A stretch of DNA of 64,000 bases from Nitrosomonas marina (lineage in GTDB: Bacteria > Pseudomonadota > Gammaproteobacteria > Burkholderiales > Nitrosomonadaceae): the NCBI RefSeq assembly GCF_900110145.1, contig NZ_FOCP01000012.1:1-64000 (forward strand), given 5' to 3'. The stretch's first letter is position 1. Each line of letters starts with the position of its first letter. Positions 18,294-28,541 of the stretch are shown piece after piece. The notes under the pieces are model-generated. The model was not told the DNA's origin and ran no database searches. It worked only from the letters and a program-made list of their open reading frames with translations. A program made the position numbers and the translations under genes.

Positions 18294-18867
18294 GGTTCTG
18301 ATCCCTGTTGATGGAGTTTTAAACAAATAACGTCAATAATGCAAATAGAAGCGAAAGAACCGCATAGCGCGTTGAAAACGACAAGCGCACCAGCAATCGA
18401 CCAAAACATCCAACCCAGAATCGAACTTACTGATTATCCGTATCCGACGATTTGAACTATATCGTTCAGCAAGCCCAGATTGAGCAGATGCTCAAGCAAT
18501 CGTTATCAAGCGAAAATCAGCAGAAAAAATGACAAAGCTATTACGCATTATTCCTTTATCAGAGCTGCACCGCCAAAATAATGAATTGCTCGCAAACACT
18601 CTAGGTCAGACAAAGCAAGAAATATATTAGGGAAACCATTATTCTTTACTAAGCGTAACCATTAGATAGTTTTCACGCACCGACCGAATAATCGATACGA
18701 TACTATTTGCTTGCTTTAATTGATTTCGAATCGCAAAACAGGATTTCACACTATATGAGGCAAGCAGGCCGGGACAATCAAACCGCGCTTAACACATCCG
18801 CCGGCACAATGGGTTGTGCGAATTTCGGCGGTCTCGGAATACAGATAAAACAGCGTTTCCTGACCGC
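18294..18867. other. intergenic, no gene seen
   Basis: This 574-bp stretch lies between the arginase stop and the start of the small lipoprotein gene. It is AT-rich in its middle and shows no convincing open frame, RNA gene or terminator. Confidence 0.4.
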
Positions 18868-19803
18868 TCACCGTTTCGAACCGCCGTGCCGCGCCAGTAT
18901 CTGCTCGCCAAACAGGCTGGCCGTCATTTCGACGGCGATTTCTGCGGTCTGGTTGCGAATATCCAGTGCCGGATTGATTTCCACGAGATCCAGGGAGCCG
19001 AACAGGCCTGTGTCGTAGATCATCTCCATGCATAACTGTGCTTCACGGTAATCGGGACCACCTTTGACCTGCGTGCCGGTACCCGGTGCGATCAACGGAT
19101 CGAGAAAATCGATATCAAAACTGACATGCAAGTGCCCGCCCCGCGCTTTGACTTTGTCCAGAACCTCATCCATAACCGCACGCATGCCGGTTTCATCAAT
19201 TCGACGCATATCGTAAATTTCGAGTCCCGCGGTCAGAACAGCCTGTTTTTCAATACGATCGATAGAGCGCACACCAATCAGTTGAAAACTGTCCACGGCA
19301 ACAGAGGCGTTGCCCGGCCCCATGTTACGCAGCATTTCCGAATCAGGGTCAGTCAGTAGCGCTACGGGCATACCGTGCAGATTGCCCGAGGGTGAAGTGG
19401 TCGGTGTATTGAAATCTGCATGTGCATCAAGCCAGAGTATTGTCAGTGGAATATCGCGCTCACGACAATATCGCGCAACACCGGAAACTGACCCGATTGC
19501 TATGGAGTGATCGCCACCCAGCACAACAGGGCATTGTCCTGCCGAGAGGGTTTCATAAACCTGTTCAGACAATGTGCGGAACCATGCCACTGCCGTATCG
19601 AAATGGCGATAGCCGTTACTGAATACTTCTCCTGTCGCTTTTGGCCCTTTAATATCACCCATGTCCACTACTCGCCCGCACAAACGCTGCAGTACTGTGT
19701 AAATACCGGCCACGCGCAAAGCTTCAGGTCCCATGGAGCAACCACGGCGGCTGGCCCCCAAATCAGTTGGTATGCCGATTAATGCGGGAGTTGTTTTAGC
19801 CAT
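18868..19803 (-). CDS. rocF: arginase
   Basis: The 311-residue enzyme shows the manganese-ligand motifs of arginases: [23 protein letters not shown] and [17 protein letters not shown]. The N-terminal [21 protein letters not shown] is also typical. It hydrolyses arginine to ornithine and urea. Its ATG overlaps the stop of the ornithine aminotransferase gene by 8 bases, forming an arginine degradation operon. The urea could feed a urease, since many ammonia oxidisers use urea as an ammonia source, but no urease gene is in this window. Confidence 0.95.
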   Translation of the reverse strand: MAKTTPALIGIPTDLGASRRGCSMGPEALRVAGIYTVLQRLCGRVVDMGDIKGPKATGEVFSNGYRHFDTAVAWFRTLSEQVYETLSAGQCPVVLGGDHSIAIGSVSGVARYCRERDIPLTILWLDAHADFNTPTTSPSGNLHGMPVALLTDPDSEMLRNMGPGNASVAVDSFQLIGVRSIDRIEKQAVLTAGLEIYDMRRIDETGMRAVMDEVLDKVKARGGHLHVSFDIDFLDPLIAPGTGTQVKGGPDYREAQLCMEMIYDTGLFGSLDLVEINPALDIRNQTAEIAVEMTASLFGEQILARHGGSKR

Positions 19804-21019
19804 CAGACGATAATTCAGGAATGATGCGTTCCAGCGCCCAGTCCACTTCGGTTTCCGTGATAATCAATGGAGGAGCAAAACGAATGGTGGACTCATGCGT
19901 TTCTTTAACCAGAACTCCTCGCTGCTTCAACGCATCGCAGAAAACTCTGACATTACCGGCCTCTGGATGAAAATCTACCGCCATCATTAATCCACGGCCG
20001 CGAATTTCCCGGATGAACGGATTCCGAATGGCTTCAAGTCCCTTCATAAAACGTTTTCCCATTTGTTCGGCATTCTCAATCATACCTTCCTCAATCAACA
20101 CTTTTAGCGCCATTCTCGCCACCGCGCATGCAACCGGATTGCCACCATATGTGCTGCCATGCTGTCCGGGCTGGAGAACGCCCAGCGTTTCACTATTGGA
20201 CAGCACAGCGGAAACCGGATACATACCACCTGACAAAGCCTTTCCAATCAGCGTGATATCCGCCTCAATGCACTCATGTTCTTCTGCCAGCAGTTTACCG
20301 GTTCGACCCAGTCCGGTCTGAATCTCATCCAGTATCAGAACGACCCGATTGCGGTTGCAGATTTCACGCACCTGCTTCAGATAACCATCAGGTGGAATAA
20401 TGACTCCGGCCTCCCCTTGTATCGGCTCAACCAGAAATCCTGCGGTATTCGGTGTTATGGCCTGCTCCAGGGCCTGCGCGTCACCAAAAGGTATTGTCTT
20501 GAACCCACGCGTAAACGGGCCAAAGTGACGCCGCGAATTATCATCCGTACTGAACCCGACCAAAGTAATCGTGCGACCGTGAAAGTTGTTCTCGCATACA
20601 ATGATTTCAGCCTGGTCTGGCGGAATACCCTTGACCTCATATCCCCATTTGCGTACCACTTTCAGGGCGCTCTCAACGGCCTCGGCACCACTGTTCATCG
20701 GCAGTACTTTGTGCGCGCCTGTCAATGCGCAGATATCTTCATAAAAACCAGCCAGCTGGTCATTATGAAAGGCCCGTGAAGTCAATGTCAGTCGTTGAGA
20801 CTGCTCAACCAGCGCCTTATAAATACGCGGGTGGCAATGCCCCTGGTTCAGGGCCGAATACGCAGACAGGCAATCCAAGTATTTACGTCCCTCAATATCC
20901 CAGACCCACACCCCTGCACCGCGGGACAGTATTACATCCAGCGGCGCATAGTTATGAGCGCCAAGCTCGTTTTCCACGGCCAGCAACTGCTCATGAGATT
21001 GTTGACGCGAATAGCTCAT
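19796..21019 (-). CDS. rocD: ornithine aminotransferase
   Basis: The 407-residue PLP enzyme has [15 protein letters not shown] (cofactor phosphate site), [14 protein letters not shown], the [15 protein letters not shown] Asp motif and [16 protein letters not shown] with the PLP lysine. This set of motifs and the neighbouring arginase identify ornithine delta-aminotransferase, which gives glutamate semialdehyde. The start at 21019 is chosen because AAGGA lies seven bases upstream. It is the first gene of the rocDF operon. Confidence 0.94.
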   Translation of the reverse strand: MSYSRQQSHEQLLAVENELGAHNYAPLDVILSRGAGVWVWDIEGRKYLDCLSAYSALNQGHCHPRIYKALVEQSQRLTLTSRAFHNDQLAGFYEDICALTGAHKVLPMNSGAEAVESALKVVRKWGYEVKGIPPDQAEIIVCENNFHGRTITLVGFSTDDNSRRHFGPFTRGFKTIPFGDAQALEQAITPNTAGFLVEPIQGEAGVIIPPDGYLKQVREICNRNRVVLILDEIQTGLGRTGKLLAEEHECIEADITLIGKALSGGMYPVSAVLSNSETLGVLQPGQHGSTYGGNPVACAVARMALKVLIEEGMIENAEQMGKRFMKGLEAIRNPFIREIRGRGLMMAVDFHPEAGNVRVFCDALKQRGVLVKETHESTIRFAPPLIITETEVDWALERIIPELSSDG

Positions 21020-21025
21020 CGGCAA

Positions 21026-21704
21026 TTCCTTTAAATTAAATAAGTGGTTATTGTACAGACAGCTACAATCGATTTATGCCTGAAAAGCTTATCACACCCT
21101 GTTCAGAAAAGGGATGATTACAGATTGTTTTACAAGCGCTTGTCTCGGTAGGTACAACAGCACTACAGACCTGTCAGCACGTAACGTCTCAAACAAATAA
21201 AGGTAGTCGGCGAATCAGACACAAGGTTCCTGCGCGACAAAATGTCACATTGTTTCGATACACTTTGACGTGATAATCAGGTTGCGTGGGCAAATTCATC
21301 GCTCTACTAAAGTTTTTACTGTTTAGGATTGCTCTTTAATCCTGCCTTGACCGGAATTCACCGGGAACAGACTATTGAGACGTAATATAAGATACAGAGA
21401 ACAGAATTCACTACAGCAGAAAAACAGCTGACTGATTAACTGTCTGAAAAATTTTATATGTACAGAATACGTGTTTGCCCGTATTTAATTTCCCAGGTAT
21501 TTTCGGTATCTTACTGTTCTCGGCTTTATTAATCGAAACACCTGTATCTGGTTTTCACCAGGCTAATATTGACGGTGCATATGATTATCAACCTAGCCTG
21601 TTACGCTAAAATGGTAGCATCCGGTTTTTTTCTGTTGCAACGGCTTATAATAAAATGACAGATAATAGTTTTAATACGTTTTGACAATCAATTGTGGAGG
21701 TCAT
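21026..21704. other. long intergenic region upstream of the peroxidase
   Basis: About 680 bp separate the divergent rocD and peroxidase genes. The region is AT-rich with only small inverted repeats (aatacg/cgtatt around 21466-21487). No gene is credible. Promoters for both flanking genes must lie here. Confidence 0.4.
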
Positions 21705-22934
21705 ATGAAACTGATTTTAATACTTGCTTTTTTTATGTGTGCACAGGCGTATGCGTCTGAGGATACGCGCGACCATCCTGATGGTGAAAGCGAAAGAGTA
21801 CAGGAACATAAAAGTAAAGAACATGACAGTGGCAAGCATGGTGACGACCATGAACATGGCGGCATGAAACATGGCGATGACAGCCATGATGGCGATCATG
21901 GTCACGGGCACAAGGGCATGAAACATGACGGCGACGACCACGGCGGAGGGCATGGTCACGGACATGGTGGCGACAAGCACGGCGACCACGGTGACGATCA
22001 TGGCCATGGCGGCGGCCATGGACATGGTCATGGCGGCAAACTGGATGAAACCCGCCTCAAACAATTTTTTGAACCACTGCCTGAATCCATAATCGATGAG
22101 CAGAAAAATGCTGCACTGATCAAGCTGGGAAAAAAACTTTACATGGATCCACGATTATCTGTGAATGACAAGATTTCGTGTAATTCATGTCACAGCCTCA
22201 GCAATTTTGGCGTGGATAATGAGCCGACATCTCCGGGCCATGAAGGCAAACGTGGCGATAGAAATTCCCCAACAACCATGAATGCGGCGCTTCATATTGC
22301 TCAGTTCTGGGACGGTCGTGCCGCGGATGTCGAGGAGCAGGCACTGGGACCGATATTGAACCCGGTTGAAATGGGGATGCCCAGCGAAGAAGCTGTCGTC
22401 AATAAACTGAAAGGCATCGCCGAATATAAGGCGTTGTTCGCCGAAGCATTTGGCAATGAAAAAGATCCGCTGAAATACAAAAACATCGGAGTTGCAATCG
22501 GCGCTTTCGAACGAACGTTGCTAACCCCGTCACGGTTTGATGATTTTCTCAGAGGTGACAAGAACGCACTCAGTAAAAATGAAAAAAGAGGTTTGAAGAA
22601 ATTCATTAACATGGGTTGCGTCAATTGTCATAATGGCGCAGTCATTGGTGGCAACTCCTACAAAAAAATCGGTCTGGTAGTGCCCTATGAAACTTCGGAT
22701 ATGGGTCGATACGGGGTTACCGGGCTTGAAAACGACAAAAAGGTTTTTAAGGTGCCGAGTCTTAGAAACATTACCCAAACAGCGCCGTATTTTCATGATG
22801 GTTCAGTCGAGACACTGGATGAAGCGATTGAACTCATGGCTAAACATCAGCTGGGGCGCGATCACGTCGGCCATGGTATGATTAGGGATATCAAAGCCTT
22901 TTTGGGTTCTCTGACAGCCAAAAGCGCCGAGTAA
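21705..22934 (+). CDS. di-haem cytochrome c peroxidase with His/Asp-rich metal-binding N-terminus
   Basis: The ATG at 21705 follows a strong GGAGG. After a signal peptide (ending YASED), about residues 25-115 consist of repeated HGDDHGHG/KHGD units, a likely copper, nickel or zinc buffer. The catalytic part then shows ISCNSCHSLSNFGVDNEP (first haem), TMNAALHIAQFWDGRA and MGCVNCHNGAVIGGN (second haem). These are the hallmarks of bacterial cytochrome c peroxidases of the MauG/CcpA superfamily. It should reduce peroxide in the periplasm using cytochrome c electrons. The low-complexity His region is well outside the normal family length. Confidence 0.92.
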   Translation: MKLILILAFFMCAQAYASEDTRDHPDGESERVQEHKSKEHDSGKHGDDHEHGGMKHGDDSHDGDHGHGHKGMKHDGDDHGGGHGHGHGGDKHGDHGDDHGHGGGHGHGHGGKLDETRLKQFFEPLPESIIDEQKNAALIKLGKKLYMDPRLSVNDKISCNSCHSLSNFGVDNEPTSPGHEGKRGDRNSPTTMNAALHIAQFWDGRAADVEEQALGPILNPVEMGMPSEEAVVNKLKGIAEYKALFAEAFGNEKDPLKYKNIGVAIGAFERTLLTPSRFDDFLRGDKNALSKNEKRGLKKFINMGCVNCHNGAVIGGNSYKKIGLVVPYETSDMGRYGVTGLENDKKVFKVPSLRNITQTAPYFHDGSVETLDEAIELMAKHQLGRDHVGHGMIRDIKAFLGSLTAKSAE

Positions 22935-23053
22935 ACACTAACGATAGATACTGGAAGCACGCACTGTTGAATGTACGCTACCGCTTCGGCCGCGCGTGCG
23001 CCTTTTGTTAAAATCAGTAACTGGTCCGGCACCTCAAAAATACAATAGTTTTG

Positions 23054-23869
23054 TCATTCCTCCTGCGCGATACTTTTTATGATGTAACCGCCTGATTTCT
23101 CATCGTGTTCCAACTCCATCAAGTTGCTGTCCCGAGCTGCCTCGAGGAGCTTCCCAAAAGTTCGAAATCCGTGATAGGTTTCATTGAAGCCCGGCTTACG
23201 CCGCTTTATTGTCTGCTTGACCATGGATCCCCAGACTTTTTCTTCGGCACCGCGTTCTTCGAATAAGTCCTCAACGGTTTCCATAACCAGATCCAGCGCT
23301 TCCTGCTTTTTATCTTCTTCGGACTGGGTACTTGCCTGCGGCGCAGTTTTCTTGGCTGTGGATTTGCGCTTTGCCTTGCGCTGTTTCTCTGTTTCGCGAA
23401 TCAGATCGTCGTAATAAATAAATTCGTCGCAATTGGAAATCAACAGATCGGACGTGGATTTTTTTACACCGACACCGATGACCACCTTATTGTTTTCACG
23501 CAACTTGCTAACCAGTGCCGAAAAATCGGAATCGCCACTGATGATAACAAAGGTATCAACATGCGCTTTGGTATAACAGAGATCGAGGGCATCGACAACC
23601 ATGCGAATGTCTGCCGAATTTTTGCCCGATTGACGCACGTGTGGAATTTCTATCAGCTCGAAAGCCGCTTCATGCATGGCCGCCTTGAATTCTTTGTAAC
23701 GTTCCCAGTCGCAATATGCTTTTTTTACAACAATATTACCCTTGAGCAATAGCCGTTCGAGCACTTTTTTAATATCGAAAGCAGCATACTTGGCATCCCG
23801 CACACCCAGCGCGATGTTTTCAAAATCACAAAACAATGCCATGTTTTGTGTCTTGGCGTCTGCTGCCAT
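23054..23869 (-). CDS. NYN-domain putative ribonuclease with LOTUS/OST-HTH domain
   Basis: The 271-residue cytoplasmic protein has an N-terminal NYN (PIN-like) domain with acidic metal-site motifs ALFCDFENIALGV, SADIRMVVDALDL and FVIISGDSDFSALV. A charged linker (KRKSTAKKTAPQAS) and a C-terminal winged-helix LOTUS/OST-HTH-like domain (VKQTIKRRKPGFNETYHGFRTFGKLLEAA) follow. Proteins of this LabA/MARF1-like design bind and may cleave RNA. GGAG precedes the ATG. Confidence 0.87.
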   Translation of the reverse strand: MAADAKTQNMALFCDFENIALGVRDAKYAAFDIKKVLERLLLKGNIVVKKAYCDWERYKEFKAAMHEAAFELIEIPHVRQSGKNSADIRMVVDALDLCYTKAHVDTFVIISGDSDFSALVSKLRENNKVVIGVGVKKSTSDLLISNCDEFIYYDDLIRETEKQRKAKRKSTAKKTAPQASTQSEEDKKQEALDLVMETVEDLFEERGAEEKVWGSMVKQTIKRRKPGFNETYHGFRTFGKLLEAARDSNLMELEHDEKSGGYIIKSIAQEE

Positions 23870-23951
23870 ATTTTCTCCGATTGTTAGTTATACGCGCTGA
23901 AGCGTAACACATACTGGTTACTGATCAAACCATCAGCCGTTGTCGATAGCG

Positions 23952-24707
23952 TTAGACGACGCTCTCCAGTGCAGGCCGGTATTTTTCTCTGGCGTTCCCA
24001 ATCACCGGATCGCCGTGGCCCGGAAGGACATGATTGAACTCATAACTCAGCAGATCACTGACTTCTCTGCTATCGACACCAGAATACTTGAGCCAGCCGG
24101 GTCCAATATGATAAGGGTGAAAAAACCCCAGGGTCTTCATCATTACTTTGGCCAGCCAGTTATGATACTCATCCGGATGGGGTGTATTCTGCAGTGAATC
24201 CGCAGTTATCAGGATACCGCCGTTTTGTTCGAGTCTCAAAACAGCTTCGGGCGGCCGGGCGGATTGAAACCAGATCAGCGAAGCATTGGTTATGGGTAAC
24301 CGATCACCAACATCCAGCACGACATCAGCCTGCATGTAACCCGTTTCGAAATCATCAGGCAGATTACTGATTTTATGTGTATAAACATGGCCTTTCAGCG
24401 CATACACAGTTGCATGATACTGCGATTTGTAAAAAGCATCGTCTCTGCCGTGGAATCCGCCAATTCTGATTACAGTGCTTATTTTTCCAAGGCTCTCCAG
24501 TGCCTGCATTCCCGATTCAGATAACCGTATCGGATTGATCAGAACCAGTTCATCGTTTTCTTTGATAACTGTCATAGACCGCGAGATATGCATGGGCAAA
24601 AACATGGCCATTTTGAGTTGCCCTTTCACAAACCAGATGTTTTCAAACAACTGCACGATGCTGCCATGAATTGATGGTGGATGGATGACGCATCTTTCCT
24701 TTTTCAT
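23952..24707 (-). CDS. metallo-beta-lactamase-fold protein (DUF4336-like)
   Basis: The ATG at 24707 has AGGA seven bases upstream and gives a 251-residue protein. It shows the MBL-fold order but with altered metal motifs: GGFHGRDDAFY where HxHxDH is usual, GGILITADSLQN, and HVLPGHGDPVIG. It resembles DUF4336 or flavoprotein-like MBL relatives that may bind metal poorly. Substrate unknown. No signal peptide. Confidence 0.68.
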   Translation of the reverse strand: MKKERCVIHPPSIHGSIVQLFENIWFVKGQLKMAMFLPMHISRSMTVIKENDELVLINPIRLSESGMQALESLGKISTVIRIGGFHGRDDAFYKSQYHATVYALKGHVYTHKISNLPDDFETGYMQADVVLDVGDRLPITNASLIWFQSARPPEAVLRLEQNGGILITADSLQNTPHPDEYHNWLAKVMMKTLGFFHPYHIGPGWLKYSGVDSREVSDLLSYEFNHVLPGHGDPVIGNAREKYRPALESVV

Positions 24708-24722
24708 AAATAATCCTGCCAA

Positions 24723-25229
24723 TTAATCCTTCCGATTGCTTTTTGGGCTCTTCAGTAGAGACGCTGGTGTATGTGATGAATATACGATGCCAAGCGTATC
24801 ATTGTATACGATCCGGTTTGTAAAAACCCAGTCTCCGTATCTACCAGATTTTGGATTGTCATGCGGATATTGTTTATTCAGACAGCGGTGCGGTAAAATG
24901 TCGCGGCATCGGGTCAAGAATACAGGCATTGTGTGTAAACCAAAACTCAAAAAAGGCGAGAACAAGCTCGTTCCTTGATTAATTGCCTAACACACTTTTG
25001 TTTGCACTGACTCCTATTGTCAGTTTGCGAGGTCTTCACCAAAACCGTCCTGGTGATTGATATTCACCACGGATCAAACTGTTTTGACAGAACGTGCATT
25101 CCGCCCATTTCTGGTTGAATAATAATCGGATGATACTGGCCATCATCTAGACGGCCCGGGCACAAGCGGCCAATTCGATACAGAGTCATTGAATTTGGCA
25201 TGCCAACATAGTTAATTGATCAGAAAAAC
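24723..25229. other. divergent intergenic region with alternating stems
   Basis: About 500 bp separate the MBL-fold gene and the diguanylate cyclase gene. At 25036-25069 the words tcacca, tggtga and tcacca occur in series, so the middle one can pair with either neighbour. A small actgac/gtcagt stem lies just before them. No gene is seen. Confidence 0.4.
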
Positions 25230-26807
25230 ATGAATAATCAGTTGCACCTGCATATCACCCGCATCGTCACACTGGCTGCGATTCTGTTTGTCATCATTGT
25301 TTCGACCGCGTTCCTGTTTTACACGCGGACCGTTCAGCAGAATATGATGGAAAAATCGATTGAACAGTTGTTTCTGGCAGTCAGCAATCCGGCAAGGATT
25401 GCTGCATTTCTCGGTAATAAAGAACTTGCGACTGAAATTGTTGAAAATTTGTCTAAAAACGATATTATTTCCGCTGCCATCTTGACCAGCGTATCTGGCT
25501 TGAATATAGCATCAAGCGAACCATTACCCGACTCCGATAACATTCTGTTTTTTTCACTTCCCAACCCGTTCGATTCAACCGAGCGCGTAGGTGAAATCCG
25601 GATACACTCCAATCAGCAAATGCTGAACCAGTACGTCAAAAATTCAACTCTCAAGCAAGTTTCTATTCTGCTGGCTTTGGTTCTGCTTGTCGCTGTGCTG
25701 ATGCTGAATCTGATGCACCGCGTCTTAACCACTCCGATTCAATCAATAGCCGCCAACCTGCACAGGATTAAACCCGGCGAAACAGGTCAGCTGGTTTGCC
25801 CTCAAGGACACGAGCATAATGAAATCGGGAAACTGGTAGCCGACATTAACATGCTACTGACATCAGCCCGCTGCACAATCAAGCAGGAGCGGAAATTGCG
25901 CAATCAAGTAGAAAATATGGAGAGGCATTTCAGGCTCATATTTGAACGCGCCAGTGCCGGCATTTTCCTGCTTGATAAAGGACTTTATCTGACATCATCG
26001 AATGAGGCTTTTCAAAAAATAGCGGGCATTGTCGCAGATGAACGCAGAAAAAATATGAAACATATTTATCTTCCTGATTTGTTTTATGATTCAAAAATTG
26101 TGCATGAGATGCTTCGGGACATACAGAAAACGGGGCGACAAACCGCCTGCGATCTCAGACTCGATGTGACGATCAATGGAGAAGGGCGCTGGCTGCACTG
26201 TCTGTTTTCGACTGTGCAAAGTGACATAGAAGAAACAATGATTGAGGGACTCGTCATCGACGTTACTGAGAGAACTTTCCAAATGGAGCGTATACTGTAT
26301 GAATCCGAACATGACCCCCTGACCAGGCTGTTCAACAGACGCGCGGGCATGCAATTATTAAAAATCATGTTGTCCAAGGCAAGAAAAAATAATAACCTGC
26401 TCATACTGATGCTCATTGATCTGGATGGCTTTAAAGCGGTCAATGACAACTTTGGCCATGATGCCGGAGACAGTGTACTGGTTGAAATCGCCAACAGAAT
26501 GCAAATGACCATTCGCAAAGAGGACATACTGATTCGAATGGGCGGGGACGAATTCATCATCGCGTTTGCAATAAAAAATTTTGTTCGTGACGAAATCGAT
26601 CTTTTCGTTGATAAACTGCAAAGCCGCTTTAGAATGGAAATTCAGATCAATAATTTTCAAAAGGTCACGATAGGGTCCAGCATTGGAATTGCCGCCTTCC
26701 CCCATGACGGCGATAATATTGAAACCTTGATCACCAATGCCGATTCGGCAATGTATCAATCCAAACGCAATGGCAAGAACTGTGCGTCCTATTATCTGGC
26801 GGCATGA
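25230..26807 (+). CDS. membrane-bound diguanylate cyclase (HAMP-PAS-GGDEF)
   Basis: The 525-residue protein has an N-terminal membrane segment and a short extracytoplasmic sensor region (about 35-145). A second membrane segment (VSILLALVLLVAVLMLNLM), a HAMP-like linker, a PAS domain (FRLIFERASAGIFLLDKGLYL) and a C-terminal GGDEF domain follow. The active site reads RMGGDEFIIAF and is intact. An inhibitory RxxD site (RKED) sits five residues upstream, so the enzyme should make cyclic di-GMP with product feedback. The signal sensed is unknown. It overlaps the next gene by four bases. Confidence 0.93.
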   Translation: MNNQLHLHITRIVTLAAILFVIIVSTAFLFYTRTVQQNMMEKSIEQLFLAVSNPARIAAFLGNKELATEIVENLSKNDIISAAILTSVSGLNIASSEPLPDSDNILFFSLPNPFDSTERVGEIRIHSNQQMLNQYVKNSTLKQVSILLALVLLVAVLMLNLMHRVLTTPIQSIAANLHRIKPGETGQLVCPQGHEHNEIGKLVADINMLLTSARCTIKQERKLRNQVENMERHFRLIFERASAGIFLLDKGLYLTSSNEAFQKIAGIVADERRKNMKHIYLPDLFYDSKIVHEMLRDIQKTGRQTACDLRLDVTINGEGRWLHCLFSTVQSDIEETMIEGLVIDVTERTFQMERILYESEHDPLTRLFNRRAGMQLLKIMLSKARKNNNLLILMLIDLDGFKAVNDNFGHDAGDSVLVEIANRMQMTIRKEDILIRMGGDEFIIAFAIKNFVRDEIDLFVDKLQSRFRMEIQINNFQKVTIGSSIGIAAFPHDGDNIETLITNADSAMYQSKRNGKNCASYYLAA

Positions 26808-27184
26808 AAACCCTGTTCAAAATGGCTCTGTCCCTGTTATTGTCCGGACTCACTGGTTTTTATATACAAACCGTATTGCTTATCACCACTGATCTGTCTG
26901 GCTGGGAAAGTCTGGTTTTATCGCTGTCCTGTGCAGCATGGGTTGGATGGCATTCATGGAAGCTGCTTGCAGGCGCACAAATTCGTGTCAGCTCTGCAAT
27001 ACTGACCGGCGCACTCATTTTTGGTGCCTTCGCTTTCATTTTCAGTTTCTTCGGAACAATGCTGATATTGGCAGACTCACGGGAAACGGCGTTCACAGGC
27101 ATTATAATAATTAGCTTTCTGGGTCTGTTACTTGGTGCCGCCAGTGGCTATTTTTTTGCAAATAATCAGAAAAAACGTAATTAA
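26804..27184 (+). CDS. small integral membrane protein coupled to the diguanylate cyclase
   Basis: The 126-residue protein has four predicted membrane segments (about 5-25, 35-53, 62-85 and 95-118). Its ATG overlaps the stop of the diguanylate cyclase in an ATGA junction, implying coupled translation. No family is recognised. The small size and coupling suggest an accessory subunit or modulator of the cyclase, which is inference. Confidence 0.75.
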   Translation: MKTLFKMALSLLLSGLTGFYIQTVLLITTDLSGWESLVLSLSCAAWVGWHSWKLLAGAQIRVSSAILTGALIFGAFAFIFSFFGTMLILADSRETAFTGIIIISFLGLLLGAASGYFFANNQKKRN

Positions 27185-27208
27185 AGCCTTCTATTACACA
27201 ACAAACAA

Positions 27209-28429
27209 TTATTCAGGATTCAGTTTTCCATGTCCCCGGGTCAGATAATTTTCTGACTGCATTTCAACCAGCCGTGACACCGCCCGTTCAAATTCAAAAC
27301 CTGATTGTCCTGATTTAAAAAGTAATTCAGGAGGTGCGTCAGCCGAACACAAAAGTTTGACGCCGTGCTCGTACAGCGCATCTATAAGATGAATGAAACG
27401 CGTTGCTTCACTGGCATTTTCATGGGTAAATTGCGGAATCGCGACCACAATAACGGTGTGATAGGCTCTGGCAATCGCAAGATAATCTGCCGTTCCCAGC
27501 GGATTGACACAAAGCCGTTTAAATGAAAATACTGCAACACCACGTGCCGATTTTGGTACAAACAGTCTGCGTCCTTGCACGATTAACTCGCCGCTGGGAA
27601 CTTTGTGCCGATCTTCTACACTACGGTCCGTCAAACGGAAAAAAGCTGCGGACAACGCATTAGTAGTCTGTTCATTAACAGGATAAAAATATGTCTCGAC
27701 ACCTTTTAACCGGTCGTATCGATAATCCACAGGACCATTCAGTGCGATAATTTCCATTTCCGCTTTGACACGGTCAATAAAAGGGACAAACCGTTGCCGG
27801 TTCAAACCGTTTTTATACAAGTCATCCGGCGGTCTGTTTGAGGTGGCCACTGCAACTACCCCCTGTCTGAACAATTCATCAAATAACCGCGCAACAACCA
27901 TGGCGTCAGCTATATCGGTTATCTGAAGCTCGTCAAAACATAATAGCGTTGCATTTCTTGCAATCTGCTGTCCGACAGCAGGTATTGGATCGTCCAGATC
28001 AATCTTTCTACCTTGTATATTCTGCAACTCAGAGACTGCCCGTTTGCGCTGTTGCGAGGAAAGACTATGCCAGGCTTTCAGGTGATGCTGGACTTCGAGC
28101 ATGAATTCGTGAAAATGCACACGCCGCTTGATTATCACCGGTGCTACGCTATAAAACAAATCCATCAGCATGGATTTGCCGCGACCGACGCCGCCATGCA
28201 GATAAATGCCTCTGGGGGGTTCCAGTAAACCATGACGCCTGCCAAAAAAACGGGCAAACCAGCTTTTTCTCCGGATTCCCGCTGGCGCATAGCCAGAGAT
28301 CTCATGATGCAGTCGTTCCAATGCCTCTACAGCACTGGCCTGGTCCGCGTCCGGTTTCAGCTCACCGTCCTGCATCAGCTGCCGATATTCCGACGCTGGC
28401 GTCCTGATTGTGCCTGACTGTTCAGTCAT
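27209..28429 (-). CDS. zapE: ZapE/AFG1-family P-loop ATPase
   Basis: The 406-residue protein has PRGIYLHGGVGRGKSMLMDLF (Walker A), FHEFMLEVQHHL, LLCFDELQITDIADAM (Walker B) and ATSNRPPDDLY. This is the signature set of the AFG1/ZapE family. In E. coli ZapE acts on the FtsZ ring during division under low oxygen or stress. It is slightly longer than the E. coli protein at the N-terminus. It stands alone, convergent with the diguanylate cyclase operon. Confidence 0.92.
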   Translation of the reverse strand: MTEQSGTIRTPASEYRQLMQDGELKPDADQASAVEALERLHHEISGYAPAGIRRKSWFARFFGRRHGLLEPPRGIYLHGGVGRGKSMLMDLFYSVAPVIIKRRVHFHEFMLEVQHHLKAWHSLSSQQRKRAVSELQNIQGRKIDLDDPIPAVGQQIARNATLLCFDELQITDIADAMVVARLFDELFRQGVVAVATSNRPPDDLYKNGLNRQRFVPFIDRVKAEMEIIALNGPVDYRYDRLKGVETYFYPVNEQTTNALSAAFFRLTDRSVEDRHKVPSGELIVQGRRLFVPKSARGVAVFSFKRLCVNPLGTADYLAIARAYHTVIVVAIPQFTHENASEATRFIHLIDALYEHGVKLLCSADAPPELLFKSGQSGFEFERAVSRLVEMQSENYLTRGHGKLNPE

Positions 28430-28541
28430 GTTTCACGAAATTACAACAGGCATGAATTTATCCTGCTTGAATAACTGCATATGCTGTCAGTCCGGTAATA
28501 AGCATAATAGCCATGTACACATGCTTGAATTGATACAACAG

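Noticed and set aside
21717-22064. Open frame on the minus strand opposite the His-rich part of the peroxidase gene, rich in Met, Val and Ala
   Set aside because: It is the antisense shadow of the HGDDHGHG repeats; it has no ribosome site and its composition is explained by the repeat codons.
24723-24965. 80-codon open frames on both strands between the MBL-fold and diguanylate cyclase genes
   Set aside because: Both strands are open by chance, neither has a ribosome site, and the residue composition is not protein-like.
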